From: Candidatus Gaiellasilicea maunaloa
GTDB lineage: Bacteria; Actinomycetota; Thermoleophilia; Gaiellales; Gaiellaceae
Assembly: GCA_024330215.1 (NCBI GenBank)
Contig: JANDLU010000013.1
Location: forward strand, 1 to 56,702
Reading direction: 5' to 3'
Length of the DNA stretch: 56,702 nt
In this document: one piece after another, positions 16,283 to 26,724 of the stretch
Numbering within the stretch: the first letter of the stretch is position 1
How the letters are laid out: the number at the start of each line of letters is the position of its first letter
Made by a program: the position numbers and the translations under genes
Notes under the pieces: model-generated
What the model saw: only the letters and a program-made list of their open reading frames with translations
What the model was told of the DNA's origin: nothing
The model's database searches: none

Positions 16283-16635
16283 CGAAATGAGCTCAAGAAG
16301 TAGGCCTGGAAAATCCAGCGAGTCCGTTCTCTGTTCATGGCACGATTCTCGGTGCTCGCGGATGGATCGTCTCCTTCCTTGCAATTCTATTCTTGGGAGC
16401 TGCAATAGCCGCTCGGCTCATCGCACGGAGAATTGCCAGCTAGATCCGGGGTCAGGTCTTGCACGAGCAATTCTTTCCTTCCTCTGATCTCGGCATCACC
16501 CACGCCTACGCGGGTGCAACGGAGATGCGACCTGGCGTGTGAGCGTGTCCGGGACCGATGGGATGACCGGGGAAAGTCAGGTTCTGGTCGAACGATCCTC
16601 GTCCGTTGGGTAGTCCCTCGGGTAGGAGGCCTCGG
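16283..16635. other. Gene-poor, lower-GC insert between murB and ftsQ
   Basis: No supported gene is present. The stretch is visibly AT-richer than its surroundings and breaks an otherwise gapless cluster. One frame (about 16280-16440) encodes a hydrophobic segment ending IAARLIARRIAS but has no start codon. A segment GATCCGGGGTCAGGTCTTGCA begins at about 16442; it resembles sequence often found beside REP-associated transposases (from memory, not verified). The last 15 bases hold the AGGAGG ribosome site for ftsQ (16624-16629). It may be the scar of a small mobile element. Confidence 0.5.
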
Positions 16636-17511
16636 ATGCGCGGCGAACTCGCCACCGTGGTCGGAGAACGAGAGGCACGGAGTGGAGCGCGCCCGCCTGC
16701 GCGCCCGGCGGAGGCGGTTCTGCCCTTTCGGCGTCGCGGCATCCCCTTTCGCCTCGCCCGCCTCGCTCCCTCCGGCCGCTCCCTCCTCACCGGGCTCGCG
16801 CTCCTCGCAGCCGCCGCCGGGGCGTACGGGCTGGCGCGCGGGACGGCCGCATTCGCGGTACGCGAGCTCCAGGTCGTCGGCGCCCCGCCGCATGTCTCCG
16901 CCCAGGTGCGGACCGCGCTCGCGTCCGCGCAGGGACGACCTCTCGTCGGCCTCGACCTCGCCGAGCTCGAGGCGGCGGTCGCGGCGGTGCCGACCGTGGC
17001 CTCCGTCTCGTTCGATCGCGCCTTCCCTCACACGCTGACCGCGGCGATCGTGCCCGAGCGCCCTGTCGCGGTTTTGCGGCAGGGAAAGGATTCGTGGCTC
17101 GCGGCCGCGAGCGGCCGGGTGATCGCGCCGCTCGACAGGGGCGCCCGAGCCGGCCTGCCGCGGATCTGGTTGACGAGGAAGGCCGAGCTCAGGCTCGGTG
17201 AGCCGGTACCGGGAGCCGTGCGCCAGGCCGTGCGGGCGGTTGCGCCGCTCGTACGTAGCCCGCTTCCGGCGAGTGTCGCGGCGATCCGCTCGACCGAAGC
17301 GGAGCTGACGCTGGTGCTCCGCTCAGGCTTTGAGCTGCGACTCGGCGACGACTCGGATCGGGCGCTCAAGCTCGAGCTCGCCCGTCGCCTCTTGCCCTCG
17401 CTACTCGTCGCGGGCGGCTATCTCGACGTGAGCGTTCCCGAGCGGCCGGTCGCCTCCCCAACGTTCAACTCTCAGGTAAAGGTTGAGCTTACGACCTCGA
17501 CCTCGCCTTGA
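16636..17511 (+). CDS. ftsQ: Cell-division protein FtsQ/DivIB
   Basis: This 291-aa bitopic protein scaffolds the FtsQLB complex. A basic cytoplasmic N-terminus (about 55 residues) precedes one membrane helix (about 55-75, SLLTGLALLAAAAGAYG). A POTRA domain follows (AFAVRELQVVGAPPHVSAQV, LVGLDLAELEAAVAAVPTV, ERPVAVLR), then the FtsQ beta domain. The ATG at 16636 is chosen because AGGAGG stands 6 nt upstream; an in-frame TTG at 16606 lacks such a site. Confidence 0.9.
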   Translation: MRGELATVVGEREARSGARPPARPAEAVLPFRRRGIPFRLARLAPSGRSLLTGLALLAAAAGAYGLARGTAAFAVRELQVVGAPPHVSAQVRTALASAQGRPLVGLDLAELEAAVAAVPTVASVSFDRAFPHTLTAAIVPERPVAVLRQGKDSWLAAASGRVIAPLDRGARAGLPRIWLTRKAELRLGEPVPGAVRQAVRAVAPLVRSPLPASVAAIRSTEAELTLVLRSGFELRLGDDSDRALKLELARRLLPSLLVAGGYLDVSVPERPVASPTFNSQVKVELTTSTSP

Positions 17512-17519
17512 GGTTGGCG

Positions 17520-17548
17520 TTGACAGGCGCGGCAGGGAAACATACCCT
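17520..17548 (+). promoter_or_regulatory. ftsZ promoter, SigA-type
   Basis: TTGACA at 17520-17525 and TACCCT at 17543-17548 are separated by exactly 17 nt. The -35 matches consensus fully and the -10 keeps the T-A----T core. It lies in the 134-nt gap after ftsQ and would give a leader of about 90 nt before the ftsZ ATG. A dedicated ftsZ promoter is usual in actinobacteria. Confidence 0.65.
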
Positions 17549-17645
17549 GCACGCCGAACCGTACGCAAACAGAGCTATCCTCTACTCGAGCTTCAGGTAG
17601 AGCGCTTTCGAGACCCTGAACCAGACCAGCGATGGAGTTCCCACC

Positions 17646-18725
17646 ATGAGAGATGCAACCGGCAACTACCTCGCCGTGATCAAGGTCGTCGGCGTCGGCG
17701 GCGGCGGCACGAATGCCGTCAACCGAATGGTCGATGCCGGCGTCGGCGGCGTCGAGTTCATCGCGGTCAACACCGACGCTCAGGCTCTTCTGATGACGGA
17801 CGCCGACGTCAAGATCCACATCGGCTCGAAGGCCACCCGCGGGCTCGGCGCCGGCGCCGACCCGAACGTGGGTCAGGCGGCCGCGCAGGAGTCGCGCGAC
17901 GAGCTGAAGGAGGCGCTGAAGGGGGCCGACATGATCTTCGTCACGGCAGGCGAGGGCGGCGGCACCGGTACGGGCGGCGCGCCGATCGTCGCCGAGCTCG
18001 GCCGCGAGCTCGAGGCGCTCACCGTCGGCGTCGTCACGAAGCCATTCGCGTTCGAGGGCCGCACGCGTCTGATGCAGGCCGACCAGGGGATCCAGAATCT
18101 GCGAGACCGTCTCGACACGCTGATCGTGATCGAGAACGACCGGCTCCTCCAGGTCGTCGAGAAGCGGACGCCCGTCACCGAGGCCTTCCGGATCGCCGAC
18201 GACATCCTGCGCCAGGGAGTCCAGGGGATCACCGACCTGATCACCGTCCCCGGCGTCGTCAACCTCGACTTCGCCGACGTGCGCACGATCATGCGCGACG
18301 CCGGCTCGGCGATGATGGGAATCGGCACGGCCTCAGGTGAGAACCGGGCCGCCGAAGCCGCGCGCACCGCCGTCTCCTCTCCGCTCCTCGAGCAGTCAGT
18401 CGACGGCGCCACCGGCATCCTCCTCAACATCACCGGCGGCGCCGAGCTCGGGCTCTTCGAGGTGAACGAGGCCGCCGAGGTGGTCACGAGTGCTGCCGAC
18501 GGGAACGCGAACGTGATCTTCGGCGCGGTAATCGACGAGTCGCTCGGCGACGAGGTGCGCGTGACCGTGATTGCGACCGGCTTCGGAACCGCGAAGCGCC
18601 GGCGCCGGACCGAGGCCGTGCCAGCCCAGCAGGGCCCGACGAACGGCGAGCCCCAGCCGCGTCGGCCCGAGCGCGAGCGCACGGACGACGAGCTCGAGAT
18701 CCCGTCCTTCCTGCGCGAGGACTAG
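17646..18725 (+). CDS. ftsZ: Cell-division GTPase FtsZ
   Basis: This 359-aa tubulin homologue forms the Z-ring. The N-terminal nucleotide-binding [14 protein letters not shown], tubulin signature [10 protein letters not shown] (about residues 104-113), NLDFADV T7-loop region and GENRAAEAA are all intact. A short basic/proline-rich linker leads to the conserved C-terminal peptide [12 protein letters not shown], which binds membrane anchors. The cluster has no ftsA, as usual for actinobacteria, and no sepF follows ftsZ here, so the membrane anchor must be encoded elsewhere. Confidence 0.98.
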   Translation: MRDATGNYLAVIKVVGVGGGGTNAVNRMVDAGVGGVEFIAVNTDAQALLMTDADVKIHIGSKATRGLGAGADPNVGQAAAQESRDELKEALKGADMIFVTAGEGGGTGTGGAPIVAELGRELEALTVGVVTKPFAFEGRTRLMQADQGIQNLRDRLDTLIVIENDRLLQVVEKRTPVTEAFRIADDILRQGVQGITDLITVPGVVNLDFADVRTIMRDAGSAMMGIGTASGENRAAEAARTAVSSPLLEQSVDGATGILLNITGGAELGLFEVNEAAEVVTSAADGNANVIFGAVIDESLGDEVRVTVIATGFGTAKRRRRTEAVPAQQGPTNGEPQPRRPERERTDDELEIPSFLRED

Positions 18726-18767
18726 GGTGCGGAGCCTGGGCGCGACGCACGGTTAGCATCCCGTCGG

Positions 18768-19823
18768 ATGCAGACGCTCCTGCGAACGCCGCTCCATGAG
18801 CGCCACGCCGCCGGCGGCGCGCGACTCGTGCCGTTCGCGGGGTGGGAGATGCCCGTCCAGTACGAGGGCGTGATTCCCGAGCACAAGGCGGTCCGGAGCG
18901 ACTGCGGCATCTTCGACGTCTCGCACATGGGCGAGCTGCACGTGGAAGGGCCGAAGGTCAAGGAGCTCCTCCAAGGTCTGCTGTCGAACGACCTCGACCG
19001 GCTCGCCGACGGCGATGCCCAGTACACGCTGCTGACGAACGAGCGCGGCGGGATCGTCGACGACCTCATCGTCTATCGGCTCGATCCGGGTCACTTCCTG
19101 ATCGTCTGCAACGCGTCCAATCGCGAGCCGGTCTACGCCTGGTTGAAGGAGCGCGAGATCCGCGGCTCCGACGTGCGCGATGCCTCGGACGACTACGCGC
19201 TCCTCGCAGTCCAAGGTCCGCGCGCGATCGAGCGGCTTGGCCTGCCGGAGGCGAAGCCGTTCACGCACGCGATGGGCGCAGTCGGCGGCGTCGAGGCGAT
19301 GATCGCGCGCACCGGCTACACCGGCGAGGAGGGCTGCGAGTTGATGTGCCCCGCCGAGGATGCCGTCGAGCTCTGGGACGCCGTCGTCGAGGCGGGCGCG
19401 GTGCCGTGCGGGCTCGGCGCCCGCGACACGCTGCGGCTCGAGGTCTGCTATCCGCTGCACGGGAACGACATCAGTCCCGACACGGACGCGATCAGCGCCG
19501 GCCTCGGCTGGACGTGCGCGCTCGAAAAGGACTTCACCGGCGTCGAGGAGCTGCGCCGGATCAAGGAGGCCGGCCCGGAGCGCAAGCTCGTCGCCTTCAC
19601 GATGGACGAGAAGGCGGTGCCCCGAAACGGAATGGCCATCGAGGACGGCGGCGAGGTGACCTCGGGCACGCATTCGCCGATGCTCGACCGGGGGATCGGG
19701 ATGGGCTATGTCCCCGCCGCGAGCGCCGCGCCCGGAACCGAGCTGACGATCGACGTCCGTGGCAAAGGACGGCGCGCGACGGTCGTCCCGAAACCGATCT
19801 ACCAATCTCACCAGGAGGAGTAG
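18768..19823 (+). CDS. gcvT: Aminomethyltransferase (glycine cleavage T protein)
   Basis: This 351-aa protein takes the aminomethyl group from lipoylated GcvH, releasing ammonia and forming 5,10-methylene-tetrahydrofolate. Diagnostic segments are RLVPFAGWEMPVQYEG, CGIFDVSHMGE, LLTNERGGIVDDLIVYRL, RTGYTGEEGCEL and LGARDTLRLEVCYPLHGND. It is the first gene of a tightly coupled gcvT-H-PA-PB operon. A -10-like TAGCAT ends 8 nt before the ATG. Confidence 0.97.
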   Translation: MQTLLRTPLHERHAAGGARLVPFAGWEMPVQYEGVIPEHKAVRSDCGIFDVSHMGELHVEGPKVKELLQGLLSNDLDRLADGDAQYTLLTNERGGIVDDLIVYRLDPGHFLIVCNASNREPVYAWLKEREIRGSDVRDASDDYALLAVQGPRAIERLGLPEAKPFTHAMGAVGGVEAMIARTGYTGEEGCELMCPAEDAVELWDAVVEAGAVPCGLGARDTLRLEVCYPLHGNDISPDTDAISAGLGWTCALEKDFTGVEELRRIKEAGPERKLVAFTMDEKAVPRNGMAIEDGGEVTSGTHSPMLDRGIGMGYVPAASAAPGTELTIDVRGKGRRATVVPKPIYQSHQEE

Positions 19824-20224
19824 TGCTAGTGGCCGCAGAGGAGAGCTATCCCGGAGAGCTCAAGTACCACCCCGAGCACGACTGGGCGCGGATCGAGGGC
19901 GACGAGGCGACGCTGGGCGTCACGTGGTTCGCGCAGGACGCGCTCGGCGAGCTCGTCCACTTCGAGGCGCCCGAGCCCGGTGCAACTGTCGCGAAGGACT
20001 CGACCTACGGCGAGGTGGAGTCCGTCAAGGCCGTCTCGGACGTTGTCGCACCGCTCTCCGGGGAGATTCTCGAGGTGAACCAGAAGGTCGTCGACGCGCC
20101 CGAGACGGTGAACGAGGATCCCTATGGCGAGGGCTGGTTGCTCCGGATCCGGCTCTCGGATCCGAGCGAGGTCGAGGCGCTGCTCGACCCCGACGCATAC
20201 GAGCAGCTCCTCCAGGACGCTTGA
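19823..20224 (+). CDS. gcvH: Glycine cleavage H protein (lipoyl carrier)
   Basis: This protein of about 133 aa shuttles the aminomethyl group on a lipoyl arm. The lipoylation site is the lysine of GEVESVKAVSD (about K69). Flanking features are HDWARIEGDEATLGVT, EAPEPGATVAKDS and NEDPYGEGWLLRI, as in all GcvH. Two in-frame GTG starts exist (19823 and 19829). AGGAGG at 19813-19818 lies 4 nt from the first and 10 nt from the second, so the exact start is open. The first overlaps the gcvT stop. Confidence 0.96.
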   Translation: MLVAAEESYPGELKYHPEHDWARIEGDEATLGVTWFAQDALGELVHFEAPEPGATVAKDSTYGEVESVKAVSDVVAPLSGEILEVNQKVVDAPETVNEDPYGEGWLLRIRLSDPSEVEALLDPDAYEQLLQDA

Positions 20225-21548
20225 GCCAGCTTTCGCTCACGGACTCCGATCGCGTGGAGATGCTTGCCGCGGTTGGCGTCGGCTCGGTCGAAGAGCTCTT
20301 TCGCGAGATCCCGGCGGCGGTGCGCTTCCAGGGCAGGCTCGACCTCGAGCCGGCGCTGTCGGAGCCCGAGCTCGTGCGGCACCTCGAGGAGCTCGCGGCG
20401 AGGAACGTCGACACGACGAGGGAGCTCTCGTTCCTCGGCGCCGGGATCTACGACCACTACGTGCCCGCTGTGGTCGACGCGGTGCTGGCGCGCGGCGAGT
20501 TCCTGACCGCCTACACGCCGTATCAGGCGGAGATGAGCCAGGGCGTGCTCCAAGCGATCTTCGAGTACCAAACCGCGATCTGCGAGCTGACCGGGATGGA
20601 CGTCTCGAACGCCTCCGGCTACGACGGCACCACGGTGGCCGCTGACGCGTGCCTCGTCGCCCGTGACGTCACAGGACGCTCGAAGGTCGTGCTCGCGGAG
20701 ACGCTGAACCCACAAGTGCGCCAGGTCGTAAAGACGTATGCGGTGGGATTCGGACTCGAGGTGGTAGAGGTGCCGCATACCGACGGCACCACCGACCCGG
20801 TTCTTCTAGCCGCGGCGTCGCAAGACGCCGCGGCCGTGGTCTTCCAGCAGCCGAACTTCTTCGGTTGTCTCGAGCCCGCGCCCGAGCTCGCGGCGGCGGC
20901 GAACGAGGCCGGCGCGCTCGCGGTCGCGCACGTCGATCCGGTCTCGCTCGGCGTACTCGAGGCGCCCGGCAACTACGGCTGCGCGCTCGCGATCGGCGAG
21001 GGCCAGGGCGCCGGCAACTATCAGTCCTATGCGGGACCGCACTACGGCTTCCTGGCCGCGAAGCGCGAGTACATCAGGCGGCTGCCGGGCCGGATCATCG
21101 GCGAGACGACCGACCTGAACGGCGACCGCGGCTACGTGCTCACGCTCCAGACCCGCGAGCAACACATCCGGCGCGAGAAGGCGACGTCGAACATGACGAC
21201 GAACCAGACGCTGCTGGCACTCGCCGGGCTGGTCCATCTCTCCTGGCTCGGGCCGCAGGGGCTGCGCGAGCTCGGCGAGACCTGCCTGAGCCTCGGCGCC
21301 CACGCACAGAAGCGAATCGGGCTCCCGCTCGCGTTTCCGGGGAAGCCGACGTTCAAGGAGTTCGCGGTCCGCGTGCCCGGCAGCGCCCGCGAGACGCTCG
21401 CCGCGGCCCGCAAGCTGGGCGTCCATCCGGGGTACGCGCTCGGCCGCGACTACGAGGGGATGGACGACGTCCTCCTCGTCGCCGTGACCGAGAAGCGCAC
21501 TCCGGCGGACATCGATCGCCTTGCCGAGGTGCTGGCCGAGGTGACGGG

Positions 21549-21552
<4 letters not shown>
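20221..21552 (+). CDS. gcvPA: Glycine dehydrogenase (decarboxylating) subunit 1
   Basis: This 443-aa protein is the N-terminal half of the split P-protein, which decarboxylates glycine together with GcvPB. Characteristic segments are [72 protein letters not shown] and [16 protein letters not shown]. The TTG start at 20221 overlaps the gcvH stop (TTGA). The pyridoxal-phosphate lysine lies in subunit 2, so the subunits must assemble. Confidence 0.96.
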
Positions 21553-23048
<1,496 letters not shown>

Positions 23049-23055
23049 CTCGATC

Positions 23056-23295
23056 TTGCGTGCCGGGCTGGAGCGCCGCGTCGACGAGCTCGCGTCCGAG
23101 CATTCCGGCCAGGCATTCGCCGCTGCCGTGGCGGCTTACGCCGACACGCTCGACCTCGCCGAACGCGAGGAGCTCGGCGCGATCCTGCTCGAGCGCGCCG
23201 GCGGGCCCGAGCAGGCGATCCGCCATCAGTACGAGGAACGAAGCTGGTTCCGGCGGGCTCTGCGGCGAATCGACGGCGAGCGTCCTGAGCGTTAG
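23056..23295 (+). CDS. Small protein of unknown function at the end of the gcv operon
   Basis: This is a 79-aa, acidic/basic, largely helical protein starting at TTG 23056, only 7 nt after gcvPB, so it is probably cotranscribed. No membrane segment or catalytic motif was seen. The sequence (LERRVDELASEHSGQAF, LAEREELGAILLERAGG) looks like a helical bundle. The family was not recognised. Evidence that it is real is its position, length and clean codon-position composition. Confidence 0.55.
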   Translation: MRAGLERRVDELASEHSGQAFAAAVAAYADTLDLAEREELGAILLERAGGPEQAIRHQYEERSWFRRALRRIDGERPER

Positions 23296-23342
23296 CCAGA
23301 TCGACACCACTTGACCGTCGATGGCGTCCAGCCGCCGATGTA

Positions 23343-25508
23343 GTGTCACGGATCGTGGAAAGACTCGCCCGCCTCGTCATTCATCACCGGCTCGTCGTGA
23401 TCGGCACGTGGTTGCTGCTGACCGTCTTCGGCGGCTTCGCGGCGGGTCAGCTCGCCGACCGCTGGCTCGAGGACTTCTCGATCCCGGGCGCCGACGGCTA
23501 CGAGGCCAACCAGCGCGCCCTGCAGGAGTTCGGCAACGGCGAGCTCTTCCCCTTCGTGGTCGCCCTGAAGGGCGACGGCGACGTGACGGAGGTACCCGGG
23601 GTGGAGAGGGCGATCGAGCAGGCGGCGGCTGCGAATCCGAACTCGCGCGTCAGCTCCTTCTTCAACACTGGTGACGACGTCTACGTCTCGGAGGACCGGA
23701 CGGTGACCTTCGCGAACATCTATTCCGGGGGCCAATTCACCTTCGAGGGGGTCGACCTCGCGCCGACCGAGAAGGCGCTCGCCGCGGCGCTGCCGGAAGG
23801 GGTCGACGGCTACGTGACCGGGATCGACGGCCTCTACACCGAGTCGAGCGGCGCCGAGGGCGGCGGCGAGGAGCCGAGCGTGCTCGTCGAGGCGCTGATC
23901 GGTGGCGCCGGCGCGCTCGTGATCCTGCTCTTCACGTTCGGCACGCTGCCCGCGATCGCGATGCCGCTGCTGATCGCGCTCGTCTCGATCATGAACACCT
24001 TCACGCTGGTCTGGATCCTCACTTACGTGACGGATGTCTCGATCATCGTCCAGTTCCTCGTCGCGCTGATCGGGCTCGGCGTCGCGATCGACTACGCGCT
24101 GCTGATCATCTTCCGCTTCCGAGAGGAGTTACGCCACGGCGCCGACCGCGAGGCGGCGATCGTGCAGACGATGCGTCACGCCGGTCGCTCCGTGATCGTC
24201 TCGGGCTCGACAGTGGCGGTCGGGCTGTTGAGCATGATCATCATCCCGCTGCCCTTCATCCGCTCGATCGGGATCGGCGGGATGCTGATCCCCGCGGTTT
24301 CCGTCCTGACGACGATCACGCTCCTGCCCGCGCTCCTCTACACGCTCGGCCCGAAGATCAACAGCCTGCGCGTGATGCCGAAGCGGCTCGTCGAGGGGAG
24401 TGACGACCCGGACAAGGGCTTCTGGAACGGGTGGGCGCGAACAGTGATGGCGAAGCCGCTCGCGGTCGGCGCTGCGGGCATGGCGATCGTGGCGGTGCTT
24501 CTCTTCTACGGCCTCCAGCTCAACCCGGCCGATGCGAAGGCCGAGGATCTGCCGGGTGGCGGCCCTGCGCACGTGGGCGCCCAGGTCCTGACCGACGCCG
24601 GAATCACCCCGGGCGTCCACAAGCCGTTCCAAGTCGCGGTCGACGGGGAGGCGACGCCGGCAGAGCTCGAGCAGATCGCCGACCGGCTCGACGAGGCGGA
24701 AGGGATCGCCGGTGCAGCCGCGCCGCCGCCTGCGCGCACGGACGGCTTCGCGCTCGTCGAGGCATTCTCGACCACCGACGGCTCGAGCAGGGAGACGCGC
24801 GAAACCGTGTTGCGCTTGCGAGACGATGTGCTGCCGGCGGCCGAGGTCGAGCTCGGCGGGGGCGCCCAGCTGACGCTCGCGGGAATCCCGACCGAGGAAC
24901 GGGAGTTCATCAGCGCCGTCTACGGCACGTTCCCGTACGTCCTCCTCTTCGTGATCGTGCTCACGTACCTGCTCCTGATGCGAGCGTTCCGCTCGGTCTT
25001 CCTCCCGCTCAAGGCCGTCTTGCTCAACCTGGTCTCGCTCGGCGCCGCCTACGGGATCATCGTGTTCATCTTCCAGAAGGGGAACGGCAGCGAGGCGATC
25101 TGGAACGTGCCCGCGACCGACTCGATCATCTCGTGGATCCCGCTGATGATCTTTGCGTTCCTCTATGGGCTCTCGATGGACTACGAGGTGTTCATGCTGA
25201 CGCGGATGCGCGAGGCCTACGACGAGACGGGGAACACCGTCCGCGCGGTCTCGCTTGGGCTTGCGCGGACGGGCAAGCTCGTCACGAGCGCCGCCCTCGT
25301 GCTGATGTTTGCGTTCTTCGTGCTCTCGACGAGCCCGGGCACCGACATCAAGCAGTTCGGGATCGGGCTCGCGGCCGGCATCATCTTCGACGCGACCGTG
25401 ATCCGGGCACTGCTCGTGCCGGCGATCATGCGCCTCATGGGGCGCTGGAACTGGTGGCTCCCGCCGTGGGCGGCTCGGATCCTGCGCGTCTCGCCCAGCT
25501 CCGCCTAG
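23343..25508 (+). CDS. MMPL/RND-family transporter
   Basis: This 721-aa inner-membrane protein of the MMPL superfamily shows two repeats of one helix, a large extracytoplasmic domain and five to six helices. The MMPL signature region is visible as GVAIDYALLIIFRFREELRHG (first half) and FLYGLSMDYEVFMLTRMREAY (second half). Relatives export lipids or other hydrophobic compounds using proton motive force; the cargo here is unknown. Two in-frame GTG starts (23343, 23355) are possible. A -10-like TAGTGT (23341-23346) ends 8 nt before the second, which slightly favours it. Confidence 0.93.
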   Translation: MSRIVERLARLVIHHRLVVIGTWLLLTVFGGFAAGQLADRWLEDFSIPGADGYEANQRALQEFGNGELFPFVVALKGDGDVTEVPGVERAIEQAAAANPNSRVSSFFNTGDDVYVSEDRTVTFANIYSGGQFTFEGVDLAPTEKALAAALPEGVDGYVTGIDGLYTESSGAEGGGEEPSVLVEALIGGAGALVILLFTFGTLPAIAMPLLIALVSIMNTFTLVWILTYVTDVSIIVQFLVALIGLGVAIDYALLIIFRFREELRHGADREAAIVQTMRHAGRSVIVSGSTVAVGLLSMIIIPLPFIRSIGIGGMLIPAVSVLTTITLLPALLYTLGPKINSLRVMPKRLVEGSDDPDKGFWNGWARTVMAKPLAVGAAGMAIVAVLLFYGLQLNPADAKAEDLPGGGPAHVGAQVLTDAGITPGVHKPFQVAVDGEATPAELEQIADRLDEAEGIAGAAAPPPARTDGFALVEAFSTTDGSSRETRETVLRLRDDVLPAAEVELGGGAQLTLAGIPTEEREFISAVYGTFPYVLLFVIVLTYLLLMRAFRSVFLPLKAVLLNLVSLGAAYGIIVFIFQKGNGSEAIWNVPATDSIISWIPLMIFAFLYGLSMDYEVFMLTRMREAYDETGNTVRAVSLGLARTGKLVTSAALVLMFAFFVLSTSPGTDIKQFGIGLAAGIIFDATVIRALLVPAIMRLMGRWNWWLPPWAARILRVSPSSA

Positions 25509-26026
25509 CTCCGCGCCCACAGCTCCTTGCAGGAGTCGAAGTAGCGGCGGTGCGAGCGGCCGGCGTGGCCCGCGACTCGCGACGGCAGCGCCCGCGCTGC
25601 TGCGCGCCACGGCTTGAGTACAGGGTGGCCGGTCGAGGCGAAGTGGCGCGGCTCCGGCGCAAGCTGATGGTCGATCAGGTGTCCCAGCTCGTGGAGAAAG
25701 GAAAGCGGAACGCGGTCGTGCCGGCGCGAGACACGCAGGTCGATCGGCGGGTCTAGGTAGCAAAGCTTCACCTTGCCGACGTACTCGCGCGCGAGCTCGA
25801 GCAGCTCGCAGAGGCTCGTCAGCGCGCTGCCGCGGATCAGGAGGTTGTCCTTCGCGCGGGCTCGATCGGCGTGCGTCTCGCCGACCTCGACCACGTCATG
25901 CAGCAGGCGCACCTCGGCGACGCGGTAGTCGGCCGGCGGCACCCACTGATACCCGCTTTCCTCGTCGGCGAGCAGGCGCAGGTGCTTGTTCGTCCACGTC
26001 AGCTCGAGCTTCCCGCTGGGCTCCAT
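25505..26026 (-). pseudogene. Chimeric remnant: DNA-methyltransferase N-terminus joined to a HELGH peptidase fragment
   Basis: From the ATG at 26024-26026 the first ~95 residues read as the N-terminus of a type III Mod-like adenine methyltransferase: KLELTWTNKHLRLLADE, YQWVPPADYRVAEVRLL, DNLLIRGSALTSL and YVGKVKLCYLDPP, ending at the catalytic DPP(Y/F) motif. Immediately after DPP the sequence changes to IDLRVSRRHDRVPLSFLHELGHLIDHQ, which contains a zinc-peptidase HExxH motif, and stops 50 residues later. The methylase lacks its catalytic core and target domain. The frame is open, so a 173-aa product is possible, but this looks like a deletion junction. It is convergent with the transporter (4-nt overlap). 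Confidence 0.7.
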
Positions 26027-26037
26027 CCTGGCGAGTG

Positions 26038-26083
26038 TAGACGTGGCGGCAGAGGACGATGTACAGTGACAGAAGGTGATGTA
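26038..26083 (+). promoter_or_regulatory. Toxin-antitoxin promoter/operator with direct repeat
   Basis: TAGACG (26038-26043) and TACAGT (26062-26067) form a plausible -35/-10 pair with an 18-nt spacer. GATGTA occurs twice, at 26058-26063 and 26078-26083, 20 nt apart (two helical turns), bracketing the likely start site. This suits binding by the ribbon-helix-helix antitoxin encoded immediately downstream. AAGGTGA serves as ribosome site. Confidence 0.45.
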
Positions 26084-26085
26084 AG

Positions 26086-26358
26086 ATGGCAAGAATGGTT
26101 CGAACCCAGATCAGCCTCTCTCAAGAGGACATCGACCTGCTCGACCAGCTCGAGCGAGCGACCGGCGCGTCTCGAGCCGAGCTGATCCGCCGTGCGGTGC
26201 GGGAGCATTACGGGATCACGTCGTCTCTCGCGGAACGGAAGCAGCGCGCCCGACGCGCCTTCGGCGCCTGGAAGGATCGACGCTTCACCGGTGACGAGTA
26301 CGTCCGGGCGATCCGGTCCGGTGACATGAACGAAAACCTGCGGCGCCTGGACGCATGA
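26086..26358 (+). CDS. vapB: Ribbon-helix-helix antitoxin (VapB-type)
   Basis: This 90-aa protein has an N-terminal ribbon-helix-helix (VRTQISLSQEDIDLLDQLE, ASRAELIRRAVREHYG) for DNA binding as a dimer. The C-terminal tail would wrap the toxin. It overlaps the PIN-domain gene by 4 nt, the classic antitoxin-first order. The complex is expected to repress its own promoter; a 20-nt-spaced direct repeat lies just upstream. Confidence 0.88.
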   Translation: MARMVRTQISLSQEDIDLLDQLERATGASRAELIRRAVREHYGITSSLAERKQRARRAFGAWKDRRFTGDEYVRAIRSGDMNENLRRLDA

Positions 26359-26723
26359 TCGACCTCCTCGACTCCTCGGTCGCGATCGACTATCTACGCG
26401 AAGTCGACGTCGCGTTGGAGGTCGTCGACGCGTCCGACGAGCTCCTCGCAAGCGAGATCACACGGTACGAGGTGCTTGCGGGGATCAGGCCCGGCGAGGA
26501 AGACCTGACCGAGGACCTTCTTGCATTACCGATGTGGGTCGACGTCGACGAGGCGATCGCGAGGCGAGCGGCGGCTCTCGCACGTCAGTACCGCAGCTCC
26601 TTCTCCGGGATCGAGGACGCCGATTACCTGATTGCAGCGACCGCGCTCGAGCTCGGTGCGCGGCTCCTCACGACGAACGTCCGCCACTTCCCGATGCTAC
26701 CCGGCCTCCAGCCGGCCTATTGA
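26355..26723 (+). CDS. vapC: PIN-domain ribonuclease toxin (VapC-type)
   Basis: This 122-aa PIN domain holds the four acidic residues expected: Asp in LLDSSVAIDYL near the N-terminus, Glu in ITRYEVLAG (about E36), and Asp residues in GIEDADYLIAATA (about 90-95). VapC toxins cleave tRNA or rRNA sites; the target here is unknown. The gene is coupled to the upstream antitoxin. Its stop is 1 nt from the convergent rlmN stop. Confidence 0.9.
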   Translation: MIDLLDSSVAIDYLREVDVALEVVDASDELLASEITRYEVLAGIRPGEEDLTEDLLALPMWVDVDEAIARRAAALARQYRSSFSGIEDADYLIAATALELGARLLTTNVRHFPMLPGLQPAY

Positions 26724-26724
26724 G

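Noticed and set aside
16387-17031. Minus-strand 214-codon frame across the murB-ftsQ gap
   Set aside because: Most of it is antisense to ftsQ, and the remainder crosses the AT-rich scar without any recognisable domain.
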